A DNA stretch of 64,000 nucleotides from Papio anubis. Its lineage: Eukaryota; Chordata; Mammalia; Primates; Cercopithecidae. Below, in pieces: positions 53,407-63,160 of the stretch (its first letter is position 1; every line of letters starts with the position of its first letter). The notes under the pieces were generated by a model. That model was not told where the DNA came from and did not search any database. It saw only the letters and a list, made by a program, of their open reading frames with translations. The translations under genes and the position numbers were made by a program. The stretch is from the NCBI RefSeq assembly GCF_008728515.1, contig NC_044996.1:130790923-130854922 (forward strand), given 5' to 3'.

Positions 53407-53966
53407 GAAAAGAAAGTCTTACTGGTGATTAAGAATTGTATATATAAATTGCAAGAACTGGGATTGGTTAGGATGACTCCCCACCCCCACAAAACACAGA
53501 CATACACAGACACAACCTAACTCCCCTAGCATACCAAAATGACAAAGGAAAAAAGAATCACAATGACAGAAATGACAGGGTGACATATGGAACAGAAAGA
53601 CACATTATGATCTGGAAGACATGTAGTGGATTGCCCATAGGGAAGACTTGTATTTTTAGCAGCGCTAAAACTTAGCACAAATAAGAATGCCAGGGTCACT
53701 GTGAAAAAGGTGACCTGGACCTTTTTGCAATTGTCAAGGTTTAGATATAACAGAAATGGCATGATTTAGAAAAGTGGTAGATATCTCTGGCTTTTGATAC
53801 CCTGCAGCCTTATTATGTGTCCTCACCCTCTCCTCCCTCTTTATGACTTATTTTCACATTTCTCCCTTCTTACTCCTTTTACCTTTTATCTACTTCCAAA
53901 CGCTGTGGCACTTGTGAGCAATATTTAAGCCCTTTGGGGTCTCTCAGGTTAAAGATATTATTTTAA
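53407..53966. other. Unassigned sequence
   Basis: No gene or recognised repeat. The minus-strand 78-residue frame 53526-53762 has no family signature. Confidence 0.45.
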
Positions 53967-54088
53967 AACACTTTTTATTGATGTATGCAACTTAGAGAAT
54001 TTTCACAAACTGAGTGTACCCAGTAACTAACACCCCCATCCAAAAAGAGAACATTACCTGCATCCCACAAGCCATGTTCATGGCATCT
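53967..54088 (-). mobile_element. L1M 3' fragment, minus strand
   Basis: 'cactttttattgatgtatgcaacttagagaattttcacaaactgagtgtacccagtaactaacaccccc' is the reverse complement of an old L1M 3' UTR. It meets plus-strand L1M sequence at its right end. Confidence 0.6.
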
Positions 54089-54089
54089 C

Positions 54090-54470
54090 CTAAAGTTGAG
54101 CACATACATCTCCCATAGCCCAGCAACTCACTCCCAGATATATAGCCAACAAATACATGTATTTGCCAAAAGTTAAGTACCAGAATGTTCAGAGCAGCAC
54201 TGTTCGTAATAGCTAAAAAGCAGAAATATACTCATGCCCACCAAGTGTACAATGGATAAACAGATTGTTTTATATCTTACACACAATGCTACACAGCATG
54301 AAAATGAACAAACTGTAGCTACGTGCACCGGTATGGATGAATCTCACAAGCACATATTGAGCAGAAGATAGAATACCTACTGTGTGATTCCATTTATATA
54401 AAATTCCAAACAGACAACATTAATCTGCACCGTTAGAAGACAGAATGATCATTACCCATGAAGGCGCTAT
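54090..54470 (+). mobile_element. L1M ORF2 end, plus strand
   Basis: 'cagcaactcactcccagatatatagcc', 'agagcagcactgttcgtaatagctaaaaag', 'aatggataaacagattgttttatatc', 'ggatgaatctcacaagcacatattgagcagaagatagaa', 'tgtgattccatttatataaaattcc' follow L1M ORF2. Opposite orientation to the adjoining piece. Confidence 0.8.
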
Positions 54471-54630
54471 TTTACAAGTGCCTTTTATGAGCCAAGCACT
54501 TGGCATGTCATTACAGTGATCTTGTTATTGAGGGTATGCTGCTGAAGACATTGAAGTTTGGAAGGGTTAAATAAATTATGCAAGGTCTCATTGCTTGGGC
54601 TGGAGCAGAGATTAGAACCTAGCCTGGTTT
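54471..54630 (-). repeat. MIR SINE, minus strand
   Basis: 'tatgagccaagcacttggcatgtcatt' and 'ttaaataaattatgcaaggtctcattgc' follow the MIR 3' half and core in reverse. Confidence 0.55.
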
Positions 54631-54641
54631 GACTTCACTGC

Positions 54642-54661
54642 TTTTTTTTTTTTTTTTTTTT
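54642..54661. repeat. T20 homopolymer
   Basis: An uninterrupted T run directly after the MIR relic. No Alu or L1 body is attached. Confidence 0.9.
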
Positions 54662-54944
54662 AATGATGTCCTCCCGTTAGCTTCTGATCTCTGGTTTAGA
54701 ACTATGAAGGCCTATTTTCATATGATTTAAGGATAAATGTTAGCAGCTTTCCAAGCAAAGCTATTTGTTTTATTGATAACATTTCCAGCTATAAAAACCT
54801 TTGATGTATATATTCCCTAGAAATGCTGGCAAGAGGCAAGGATACAAAACAGTAGACATCTGTGTTCTTTCTGTTCCCAAGTGAGGCATAGATGGTTTCC
54901 TGTCCCCCAGAGACTTGGGCTCCCCTTTCATAGTGTTGAGTTGT

Positions 54945-55315
54945 TGCTGGCAAACCAGGAACAACATTTTCTACCACGCTTGTGCCTAGTAGAATGTATA
55001 ACAAGTTCTCACCACAGGAATATGACTGGAAGTGATGTATGTCATCTCCAAGTATAAGTAGCTGAAAACAGGTGTTCCTCCTTCTCTTTATATTTTCCTG
55101 TACACCAAACAGATACAGAGGATTCGGCAGTAGACTTTGAGCCCATGTTGTTGGTGGAGCCATTGAGGGAGTCTGGGTCCCAAATCACTACTTAGAAGAG
55201 AGAAAAGCTACCTACCAATCCGTTACTTTGAGTGAATGACAGGTGTCCGTTGTGTTAAGCCTCTGAATTTGTGGGCTTATCTGTTAAAGAAGCTAGCATT
55301 ACCTTAACTAATACA
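54945..55315 (+). mobile_element. MaLR-like LTR 3' fragment (tentative)
   Basis: 'ccaggaacaacattttctaccacg', 'caccacaggaatatgactggaagtgatgtatgtcatctcc', 'ttgtgttaagcctctgaatttgtgggcttatctgttaaagaagctagcattaccttaactaataca' has the order and TAATACA end of a mammalian LTR. The 124-residue minus-strand frame across it is not a gene. Confidence 0.5.
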
Positions 55316-55654
55316 CCAGGGAAGTCCCCACACTCATCCCACCATTTCCCCCTGCCTTAATCATTTGGATTTTGGAACTTCCTCCATGGCTGAAACCTGG
55401 AAAACATATTTGAGGATCATAGGAATTGAATGCTGTACTTCACAGAGCCTCAATATGATTATCTTTGTGAATCGTCTTCAGCCCTTTTTTTATTGTACGT
55501 CCTGTGACAATGTAATGCAATTTTTATGTTATTTTAGCCTTTGAAACTCTTTATTCTTTGTAAAGGAAGCCATTACAGACTGAAAAAGGGCCTTTTCATG
55601 GCTGCAATGGAAAACTTAGTGGAATCTCTTTTTCTGTGTAGCCAAGCATTTGTA
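55316..55654. other. Unassigned; possible conserved non-coding block
   Basis: 55420-55640 is free of repeat signatures and has motif-like blocks such as 'cctttgaaactctttattctttgtaaagg' with small inverted arms (CCTTTG / TAAAGG). Function unknown. Confidence 0.35.
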
Positions 55655-55835
55655 CAGCCCTTTAACACTTTTCAGACTTCAAGCTTCACAGAAGCTTTGT
55701 GACATAGGACAGGCAGCTACTATTATCTTTATTGGGCAGTTGAATTACCAATATAAGAAATGCAGAGAGGTTAAGTCACACTAGACTAGAATCCAGACTT
55801 ATGGCTCCAGTTCATTGCCCTTTTGACTCCTCTCT
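55655..55835 (-). repeat. MIR SINE, minus strand
   Basis: 'acaggcagctactattatctttattgggcagttgaattaccaatataagaaatgcagagaggttaagtcacac' is the MIR core in reverse complement. Confidence 0.7.
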
Positions 55836-56654
55836 GACATGTCAGTGTCTGTGTCAAGAATCAGAGAATTATCACTGGATTTGCTAAACCAATTATGATA
55901 AGATGTTACATTTGGGATTCCTAAGCCTGGGTATGAGGAATCAGTAATTCAAAGAAATTATTAATTTTTCAATAATTTATTTAAAGGTGGGTTTTTGTAC
56001 ACGAATTTTATGTATCAATTTCCAAAGCTTTATTAGCCTAGCACATGGCTGTAGTGTACATCTGTATAGATTAAACACTACATAACAATATCTGGCAGCC
56101 AATATGGTCATATAAGGGAGGATCCTGCCACAAGATCCAGGTAAGGGTTTTGGCATATTCTAAGCACACGTCTGAGCCCTACGTCTAAAGTGTGAGCCTT
56201 TCCTCTTTCTTTCCTTCTGCTTCAAGTCTATGAAACTATAAAGTTTCCCAAATTCTGATGCCTGTCACATTTCTTGCCCACCTGTTTATCTTATTTCCAC
56301 ATTCATTCTGCTTCCTGCCATAAAGTCTCACAGAAATGTTCCTTGGTTTGTTTGTCTACCAAAATTTGTCCTCCTTACCCTGCTCCTTGTATGTGCCATT
56401 TTGCTCTAAGGCTTCCTCATCCTTGCTTTTCATATGAGCTTCAGGATGACTGACTGAATCATGGAGATTTTGATTTTTGGTACCCCTCACATGAGACACA
56501 GTCCCATCACTGTTTCTGTCATATAGATCCCTTGTGTGAAATGCCTTCCCTAACCCTACTTATTCTTTCAAGCCCTGCTTAAGTCATACTTTCTACATTC
56601 AGGGTTCTCCAGCCTTTCTGATCTTCCTGTCTTCTATACACTATCAAGAGATGT
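55836..56654. other. Mostly unassigned; weak L2-like text at 56290-56640
   Basis: 'gaaatgccttccctaaccctacttattctttcaagccctgcttaagtcatactttctacattcagg' resembles an L2 distal segment. The rest is unrecognised. Confidence 0.4.
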
Positions 56655-56830
56655 TGTGGAAGAGCCTTTGTGCAGGAATCAGGAGCCCTGGGTTCTAAAA
56701 TGACACTGTCATGGTCCTGAGCAAGTCACTTAGCTCTTCTGAGCCTTAGTTTCCATTTCTGTAAAATGAGGGGATTTGGCTAGTGACATCAAAGTTCCTT
56801 TCCGGATAGTGATGCTCTAAATTTGGCCTT
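56655..56830 (+). repeat. MIR SINE, plus strand
   Basis: 'aggagccctgggttctaaaatgacactgtcatggtcctgagcaagtcacttagctcttctgagccttagtttccatttctgtaaaatgagggga' tracks MIR closely. Confidence 0.8.
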
Positions 56831-57026
56831 GATTTAAAGTAATGGGATCCAACCTAGTTTTTGGCAAGTCCCCTATTTAGTTTTCCACAAATACCAGAGA
56901 ATGTTCAGAAAGTCATGGTCTATTTCCAAGAAGGAAGTATCTAAGTATCCAAATCATGTGCACTCTTCAAGGAATAATTAAATCATGCATTTTTGTTGTT
57001 GTTGTTATCAGCATACATTTACTGAG

Positions 57027-57500
57027 TGTATTAGGTAGCTATTACTGCATAACAAATTGCCTTAGGGTTTTGCGGCTTTAATACAACAAACATTTATTAT
57101 TGCGCAGTTGCTGTAGGTCAGGAATCTGTGCATGGCTTAGCTGGGTCCCCTGTCTCAGTGTCTCTCACAAGGCCACAATCAAAGTGTTGTCCAGGACTGC
57201 AGTCACCTCAGGGTTCAATTGGTGGAGAATATGGCTGTTGGTAGGATTCAGTTTTTCACAGGTTATTGGACTGAAGGCCTCAGTTGCTTGCTGGATATTG
57301 GCCAGAGGCTTCCCTCAGTTCCTTGCTATATAGACCTCCCCACAGGGCCATTCACTACATAGTAGCTTGCTTCTTTTGAGTAAGCAAGCAATAAAAGCCA
57401 CAGAGAGATCAAGACAGACGTCAAAGTCTTTTGTAACCTGATCTTAGAGATGACACTCTGTCACACTTGCTGCATTCTAGTTATTAGCTGGGGCCAGCAA
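57027..57500 (-). mobile_element. MLT1-like LTR, minus strand
   Basis: 'tgtattaggtagctattactgcataacaaattgcc', 'gcatggcttagctgggtcccctgtctcagtgtctctcacaaggccacaatcaaagtgttgtcc', 'gtcttttgtaacctgatcttagagatgacactctgtcac'. Same family as 37366-38072 (minus) and 38104-38730 (plus). Confidence 0.75.
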
Positions 57501-58594
57501 ATATCCATCTCCTTTTTTCATTGAGTTGTTAACCAGTTGAAAAATAAGACAAACAGGTAAGGCAGATGAGAGGCCCTAAATGCAGACACCTGTAGCTTGA
57601 CATTGGTTTTGTGTTAATGAAATCAGTTGTTCTATATGAAAATACTAAAGGAGCCCTCTTCCAATTATTTTAAATAGGGAAATTTATTATGCATTACAAA
57701 TCAACCCCAAACCCCCAACCAACTAAAACACATTAAAATGTCCATGCACAAAGAAGAAACTGTCATATAATGAGATAATGCTTAAAACATTGTTTCCTTG
57801 GTACCAAACCAACCAAAATTAATATGGCTGTTGACAAACAGTTGCTTTGTCTGCAGTGATATTTTTCTTAGTACCAGGAACATCCTAGCCACAAATCCCC
57901 TCTGTTGATACTTGGAGCACTTTAAAATAGCTATATGTACTTCTGATTCATCTAAACTTGATTCGTTCTAAATGCCAATTGTATTTGATATTCTTTTGTT
58001 AAAAATGTTGTATTGATTTTTAAAGGCATAAATGTAGTTTTTTAATGCAACCCTCATTCCACTGAGAAGTACTTAGGTAAAGTTTAGCTATTAAAAACCA
58101 AGAGGCATTCTCCTGAGAAAACATTAATCAAGAACAAATTCTGTGTGGTATACCTGTGTCAATTTTGTTGCAAATAGTGCTTATATTGGAAAATGTGATT
58201 TATATCTGTGGACAAGCAGGCTTGAAAATTCTGCACTCTAGAATTAGACTTATCTGTTGAGTCATAGATCATGTTTGGAGAACTGTAAGCTTTCCCTGGA
58301 GGGAAATATTGAAAACATTTTTCTCCACAGAAAACATTCCCATTATGTTGAAAACATAAGGCAAGACCAGAGCACAACATACCATTTTGGAAGGTAGGCA
58401 TCTCCCAAGAAAAAGGAAAAAGGAGTGGGGCAGAAAATCACCTTCAAACTCCCTAGTCAGATCCAGTCACTCTGTGGAGGGGCTGACAGAGGCCAGAAAG
58501 AATACCCTAGTGAGCTCTCTCCACGTGTAAAGAAACCACTGAGTTGGGGAGAAATGACCCTCATCACAAACCATGTAATGTTCCAATTCTTTAC
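57501..58594. other. Unassigned sequence
   Basis: No recognised repeat or gene over about 1.1 kb, AT-rich. The minus-strand 80-residue frame 58159-58401 has no family signature. Confidence 0.5.
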
Positions 58595-58790
58595 ATGCAT
58601 GGATCTCACAATGGCTTTGTAAATTTGGTGCTGCTATCCTTGTTCCCATTACAGATGGGAGAATTTGAGAGATGAAGCAATACATCAAAGGAACAGGAAC
58701 AAAAAGGAAGAGAAAGTGGCACATTTGAGACTCAAATCTAGGTTTCAAATGCGCTTTACCACAAAGTTATACAGCCTTACCATTTTGCAT
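58595..58790 (-). repeat. MIR SINE, minus strand
   Basis: 'gctgctatccttgttcccattacagatgggagaatttgagagatgaagcaatacatcaaagg' follows the MIR core in reverse complement. Diverged. Confidence 0.55.
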
Positions 58791-59014
58791 ACTTTGCTTA
58801 ACTCTTGACTGTAACTGGAAGTGGAACGTTGCTGAATTTTCAGCTGGTAGCGCCATGATTTTTGACAAATTTTCACTGGTGAAGTTTTTATTGAAGTTTT
58901 AGGGTCCGCTTTGTTTCTGTCTTTGTCTAGGCTGGAAATTCTCCTTTGTTCAAATGATGTTCATGAGTATCAGGTTTCAACAGGAATATTTAATTTCAAA
59001 ACTTTAGAGATCAC

Positions 59015-59061
59015 TTAGATCCAACCAAGGCTTTCCTGAAATCAATACCATAATTACATTT
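59015..59061. repeat. 47-bp dispersed direct repeat, copy 1
   Basis: Matches 60744-60790 at 44 of 47 positions in the same orientation (starts ttagatcca, ends aattacattt). It does not lie in a repeat I recognise. Confidence 0.85.
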
Positions 59062-59139
59062 ATCCTTTCATTCTTCTTTTATCCTTTCATCCCCTTCTGA
59101 TCTCTTTTATACTTTGTAGTCAGAATTATGTGCTGAAAT

Positions 59140-59290
59140 GCAAAATCACTCTTAAAATCTTGTAATGGCATCCCATTGCTTACAAGATAAATCCCAAGAT
59201 CCTTAACCAGGCATGTGACTTCATATTTTCATCCCTGCTTTTCTCTCCAGCCTAATTTCTCATTCTCATTCTAGAATGACAAGATTTCAA
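59140..59290 (+). repeat. L2-like LINE fragment (weak)
   Basis: 'cttgtaatggcatcccattgcttacaagataaatcccaagatccttaaccaggcatgtgac' and 'cttttctctccagcctaatttctcattctc' follow the same ancient LINE text as 80-520. Confidence 0.5.
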
Positions 59291-59509
59291 TCATTTGAAA
59301 CTATCTGCAGCTGGCATAGTTTCTCTGACGAGGGATGTAGAATGCTAAAAGTTTTGACTCAATGATTTAGTGAAACTATAATCATAAAATCAGAGATCTC
59401 CAAAAGGCCTCAGATACATCTTCATCTTGCTCCCCTTACCTGCCCCAAAACGCCCCTAATATATTCATGACAAGTTGTTAGGGCTGTTTCTTTAAAAATC
59501 CAGAGTTTC

Positions 59510-59809
59510 GGCTGGGTGTGGTGGCTCACACTTGTAATCTCAGCACTTTGGGAGGCCAAGGCAGGCGGATCATGAGGTCAGGAGATCGAGACCATTCTGG
59601 CTAACACAGTGAAACCCTGTCTCTACTAAAAAATAGAAAAAAATTAGCCGGCCATGGTGGTGGGCGCCTGTAGTCCCAGCTACTTGGGAGGCTGAGGCAG
59701 GAGAATGGTGTTACCCTGGGAGGCGGGGCTTGCATTGAGCCAAGATTGTGCCACTGCACTCCAGCCTGGGTGACAGAGTGAGACTCCATCTCAAAAAAAA
59801 AAAAAAAAA
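59510..59809 (+). mobile_element. AluY-type element
   Basis: A full Alu from 'ggctgggtgtggtggctcac' to poly(A). The target duplication AAAATCCAGAGTTTC is perfect on both sides (59495-59509 and 59810-59824). It shows several CpG-decay changes. Confidence 0.95.
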
Positions 59810-59966
59810 AAAATCCAGAGTTTCCAGTCATCAGTCTCAAGACTTTTATTCATTTTGGAGGTAGCCAGAGCCTCCCAGTAAAACACTGGGTTATGTGTTT
59901 GCCCAACCAAGGAGGGAAGGTGTTGGTTGCAGGATTCTGAACTGATTGGAAGGAAAGGGAAATGAG

Positions 59967-60347
59967 AGTGTTAAAATAATTAATTGAGGGGCCAATTAGA
60001 TTGAGGTGGCTCCAGCACCCTGGATTCCTGCATAAGCAAACCAAAACTCAACTCAGAGCAAATGGTCATATCCTAGGAAATGAAACTTAAGCTTAACTAA
60101 TAAGAAACCACCAACTAATTTCAAACTAGGGACTCTAAGGCTACTGTTCTACCTTAACCCATCAAATGTTTTCTTTGTTTTGCTCCCACTTTGTTTTGCT
60201 TCCAAACTTTTGTTTATAAAAGTTTTCTTCTTGTCCTGTGTCAGTGGAGCCCAAACCACTTGTAGTTTCGTGCTGCCTGATTCATGAATCACTGCTCAAA
60301 TAAACTCTTTAAAATTTTAATATGCCTAAGTTTACCTTTTAACAGGA
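59967..60347 (+). mobile_element. Solitary LTR, ERV1-like (tentative)
   Basis: About 380 bases: 'tgttaaaataattaattgagg' start, 'cttaagcttaactaataagaaaccacc', 'ttgtttataaaagttttcttc' (TATA-like), 'gctgcctgattcatgaatcactgctcaaataaactctttaaa' (AATAAA signal) and end 'ccttttaaca'. The layout is that of a gammaretrovirus-like LTR. No target duplication is certain. Confidence 0.55.
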
Positions 60348-61119
60348 GGAAGTATATCTGGAATTTTTAAAAGATTCATTTCCTCAATGGTGCTAGAGAG
60401 GAAAGATGTAAAATCAGCTTTAATTCATTTCAATCCTGAGGTTTGGGGTCCTTCTGTTCCTGCAGTCACACCACAAAATGGATGGAACTAGGACACAGTA
60501 GCTTTTAGTGTTGCCTTGACACTTCATTAACAGCTTATTAAATCAGTTACCAAAGCCATTGAGAAAATTGATGAGTGAACCATGCTGACATACATTAAAA
60601 ATTACCTTGAGATACCTCCCAGAACCCACTAACAGGACCTTTTTGCCTGCCTTGATGGTTCTGTGCAGGTACTTTGTAGTCTGCCGACCCTGACATGTGA
60701 GCCCATTTTAATGATAACAGAGACCACAAGAGGAAAAAAAAAGTTAGATCCATCCAAGACTTTCCTGAGATCAATACCATAATTACATTTTAGACCCTCC
60801 AGGTATTAATCTTCTATTTTCAGAAAAGCAATTCCATTTTCCTGGCATGGTCTCTTAGAAATTATACTGCTTCTCCATGGCTCTTTTTAATTTTTTCCCC
60901 TGAGGGGGAAGGGAAGACAAGCCTTTTCCTTTTCACCTCCTTCCCTCCTACAGCCATTCTCTCTTTTAAATTGAATGTTCATTGATGCTCTAAAAATACT
61001 ACACACAAAGAAAGGGTTGATGTGAGAATATTTTATAATATTAACAGCTGAATATAGGCTGTTTTAGTGCTTTCTGGAACTCCTTGCTTGCATTATTTCA
61101 TTTAAAAATATTGTGTTTG
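60348..61119. other. Unassigned sequence
   Basis: No gene. It contains copy 2 of the 47-bp direct repeat at 60744-60790. Confidence 0.5.
60744..60790. repeat. 47-bp dispersed direct repeat, copy 2
   Basis: 44/47 identical to 59015-59061, about 1.73 kb away and in direct orientation. An A9 run lies immediately before it ('gaggaaaaaaaaagttagatcc'). Confidence 0.85.
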
Positions 61120-61390
61120 CTGTCTAAAAATAATCTTTGTTGAATACTTCTTATGGACTAGTTATTGTTCTAAGCACTTAATCTGAATTAACTAATTTCA
61201 ATATCATTAGAACCCTGTGAAATAGGTACTGTTTTAAACATTACGACTCCAAGGCGTAGAGCATTTGGAACCATTGCTTAAAGGCTCACAGTTGGTAGAG
61301 GCAGAAAGAGTGTTTTATCCCAGGGAATTTTACTCCAGCACCTACATGCTCAGTCACCAAGCTATCTCTGGCTTAATCTGTATGTATTTT
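61120..61390 (-). repeat. MIR SINE, minus strand
   Basis: 'tatggactagttattgttctaagcacttaatctgaatt', 'gaaccctgtgaaataggtactgttttaaacattacgactccaaggcgtagagcatttgg', 'ctcacagttggtagaggc' follow MIR in reverse complement. Confidence 0.65.
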
Positions 61391-61439
61391 ACACTGGGCC
61401 AGGGACTCTATAAAAATATTAGACACAGTTGGTGCCTAT

Positions 61440-61857
61440 ACTTGGTTGAATAGTGTGTACCCCAAATTCATGTTCACCTAGAACCTCAGAATGTGACCTT
61501 ACTTGGGAATAGGATCTTTGCAGATATAATTAGTTGAGCTAAAATGAGGTCATACTGGATTAACATGGGCCCTCTAAGGTGTTTTTTTTTTTTTTTTAAG
61601 GAGAGGGAGTTTTAGAGACAGACATACAGAGAAAATATGGCCATGTAAAGACAGAGGCAGAAGTTGGAGTGATGCAACTGCAAGCCAAGGAATGCAAAGG
61701 ACTACCAGAATCACCAGAAGCTAGAAAAAGGCAAGGAAGAGTTCTTTTCTAGAGACTTTGGAGGGAACATGGCCCTGCTGACACCTTGATATCATACTTC
61801 TAGCTTTCAGAATTGTGAGAGAATAAATTCCTGCAGCCCTAGGAAACTAATACAGTG
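61440..61857 (+). mobile_element. MLT1/MST-type LTR, plus strand
   Basis: 'acttggttgaatagtgtgtaccccaaattcatgttcacc', 'gtgaccttacttgggaataggatctttgcagatataattagttgagctaaaatgaggtcatac', 'gaggcagaagttggagtgatgcaactgcaagccaaggaatgcaaagg', 'cagccctaggaaactaataca'. Near full length, with a T15 expansion at 61582-61596. Confidence 0.82.
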
Positions 61858-61932
61858 ACCTCAAAAGCTCATAGGCTGGTAGGGGAAATGGGTAAGGAAA
61901 TGAGTAATTAAAGATGATATGACAAGAGCTAC

Positions 61933-61949
61933 AAAAAAAAAAAAAAAAA
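61933..61949. repeat. A17 homopolymer
   Basis: A pure A run with no retroelement body visible beside it. Confidence 0.9.
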
Positions 61950-62049
61950 GACACAACACGTCACGTAGAAGCCCTGGAGGGGAGTATAACTGATAAAGAG
62001 GGGAGGGTAATACAACATTTTTTCCATCATGATAATTTCTTTTATTGAA

Positions 62050-62225
62050 GAAGCAATATGGTCTGGTGATTAAGAGTATGGATTCTGCGGAAAGATTGCC
62101 TGGGTTTGAATCTTGGCTGTGACATTTATGAGCTGTGTGCCCTAGGCAAGTTACTTAACCTCCCTGTGCCCCAGTTTTCTCACACATGGAATAGTTTTCA
62201 GATACCTTTGACATTCATAGTTTCA
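62050..62225 (+). repeat. MIR SINE, plus strand
   Basis: 'atggtctggtgattaagagtatggattctgcggaaagattgcctgggtttgaatcttggctgtgac' then 'gagctgtgtgccctaggcaagttacttaacctccctgtgccccagttttctcac' is a clear MIR. Confidence 0.88.
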
Positions 62226-62545
62226 TTTAATTTTCACAGCAGACTTGAAAGGTGGGGAGATGGGGCAAATCTCATCATTCTCATCTTATAAACATTGCCT
62301 AGAGCCACACAGCTAATACCTGATGGCAGGTCCCACTTCTGTGACAGTGAACTAGTTTCTTAACCTGTGCTGTTTCAGTTTCCTAATCCATAAGGTTATG
62401 ATGGTGGTGGTGGTGATGCTACTTATGGTTTTGATGATGGTTATTATGAACTGAAGGCCTACTCGCCTACTCCATGCTAGTCTCTCTGATGGGAAACCAT
62501 TATTCTTCTCCATTTTACAGAATAAACTGAGGCTTTGAGAGAAAC
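62226..62545. repeat. Cluster of MIR fragments in mixed orientation
   Basis: Minus-strand MIR text at 62226-62335 ('cctagagccacacagctaatacctgatggcagg'), plus-strand at 62345-62400 ('tttcttaacctgtgctgtttcagtttcctaatcc') and minus-strand at 62480-62545 ('tccattttacagaataaactgaggc'). A short GGT/GAT run lies at 62399-62430. Confidence 0.6.
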
Positions 62546-62969
62546 TGGCCCAAGGCCACCATCCCTGTGTTTACAGGATGATTTGGCAGAATTTATGTTA
62601 AAGCAATTTATAAACTGTACTGGCACTACATCAATATTAGTTACATATAGCAAAGGCCCTGCTTATGCCAACATAAGCCTTTTTAACATTTCAATTAGGA
62701 AAATGTTTACCTTTCTGTAGTAGATTAAAACAAAACGGTAAAAAACCTTGTTGTCACCATTTGCTAAAGAAGTTTGTCCAGACTGTCTCTAGATATGGCC
62801 TTTTCACTTCCAACCAGCCTTTTTGATGTTTAGGCAATGATTTAAAATTATGGTAGTTACAGTAGACCACAAAGGAATAGACTTCATTTATAGGCGATAA
62901 GTTCTGAATGGCATCATTAGTGAAGTAAAACATTATTAATTAAAGGTGGGCGGGAAGGGAAATGAGAAC
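62546..62969. other. Unassigned sequence
   Basis: AT-rich and free of recognised repeats. No gene evidence. Confidence 0.5.
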
Positions 62970-63160
62970 TAATATTTATTTAGTACCCACTAAGTGCAGG
63001 TACTAATCAATTTAAACCTCACCTGCAATTGTATAAGGTATATGTTATTATATTTTACATTATCTTCAGTCCCAGGGCATTAAAGCTTTGCTCAAGGACA
63101 CTCAGCAAACAAAAGACAGAGGGATAATTTAAATGCAGATGTGACTTCACAAACTATGTC
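62970..63160 (-). repeat. MIR SINE, minus strand
   Basis: 'tatttatttagtacccactaagtgcaggtactaatcaatttaaacctcacctgcaattgtataagg' and 'aaagctttgctcaaggacactcagcaaac' follow MIR in reverse complement. Confidence 0.65.

Noticed and set aside
54789..55163. 124-codon minus-strand frame as a gene candidate
   Set aside because: It runs antisense through an LTR-like relic. No domain signature and no promoter context.
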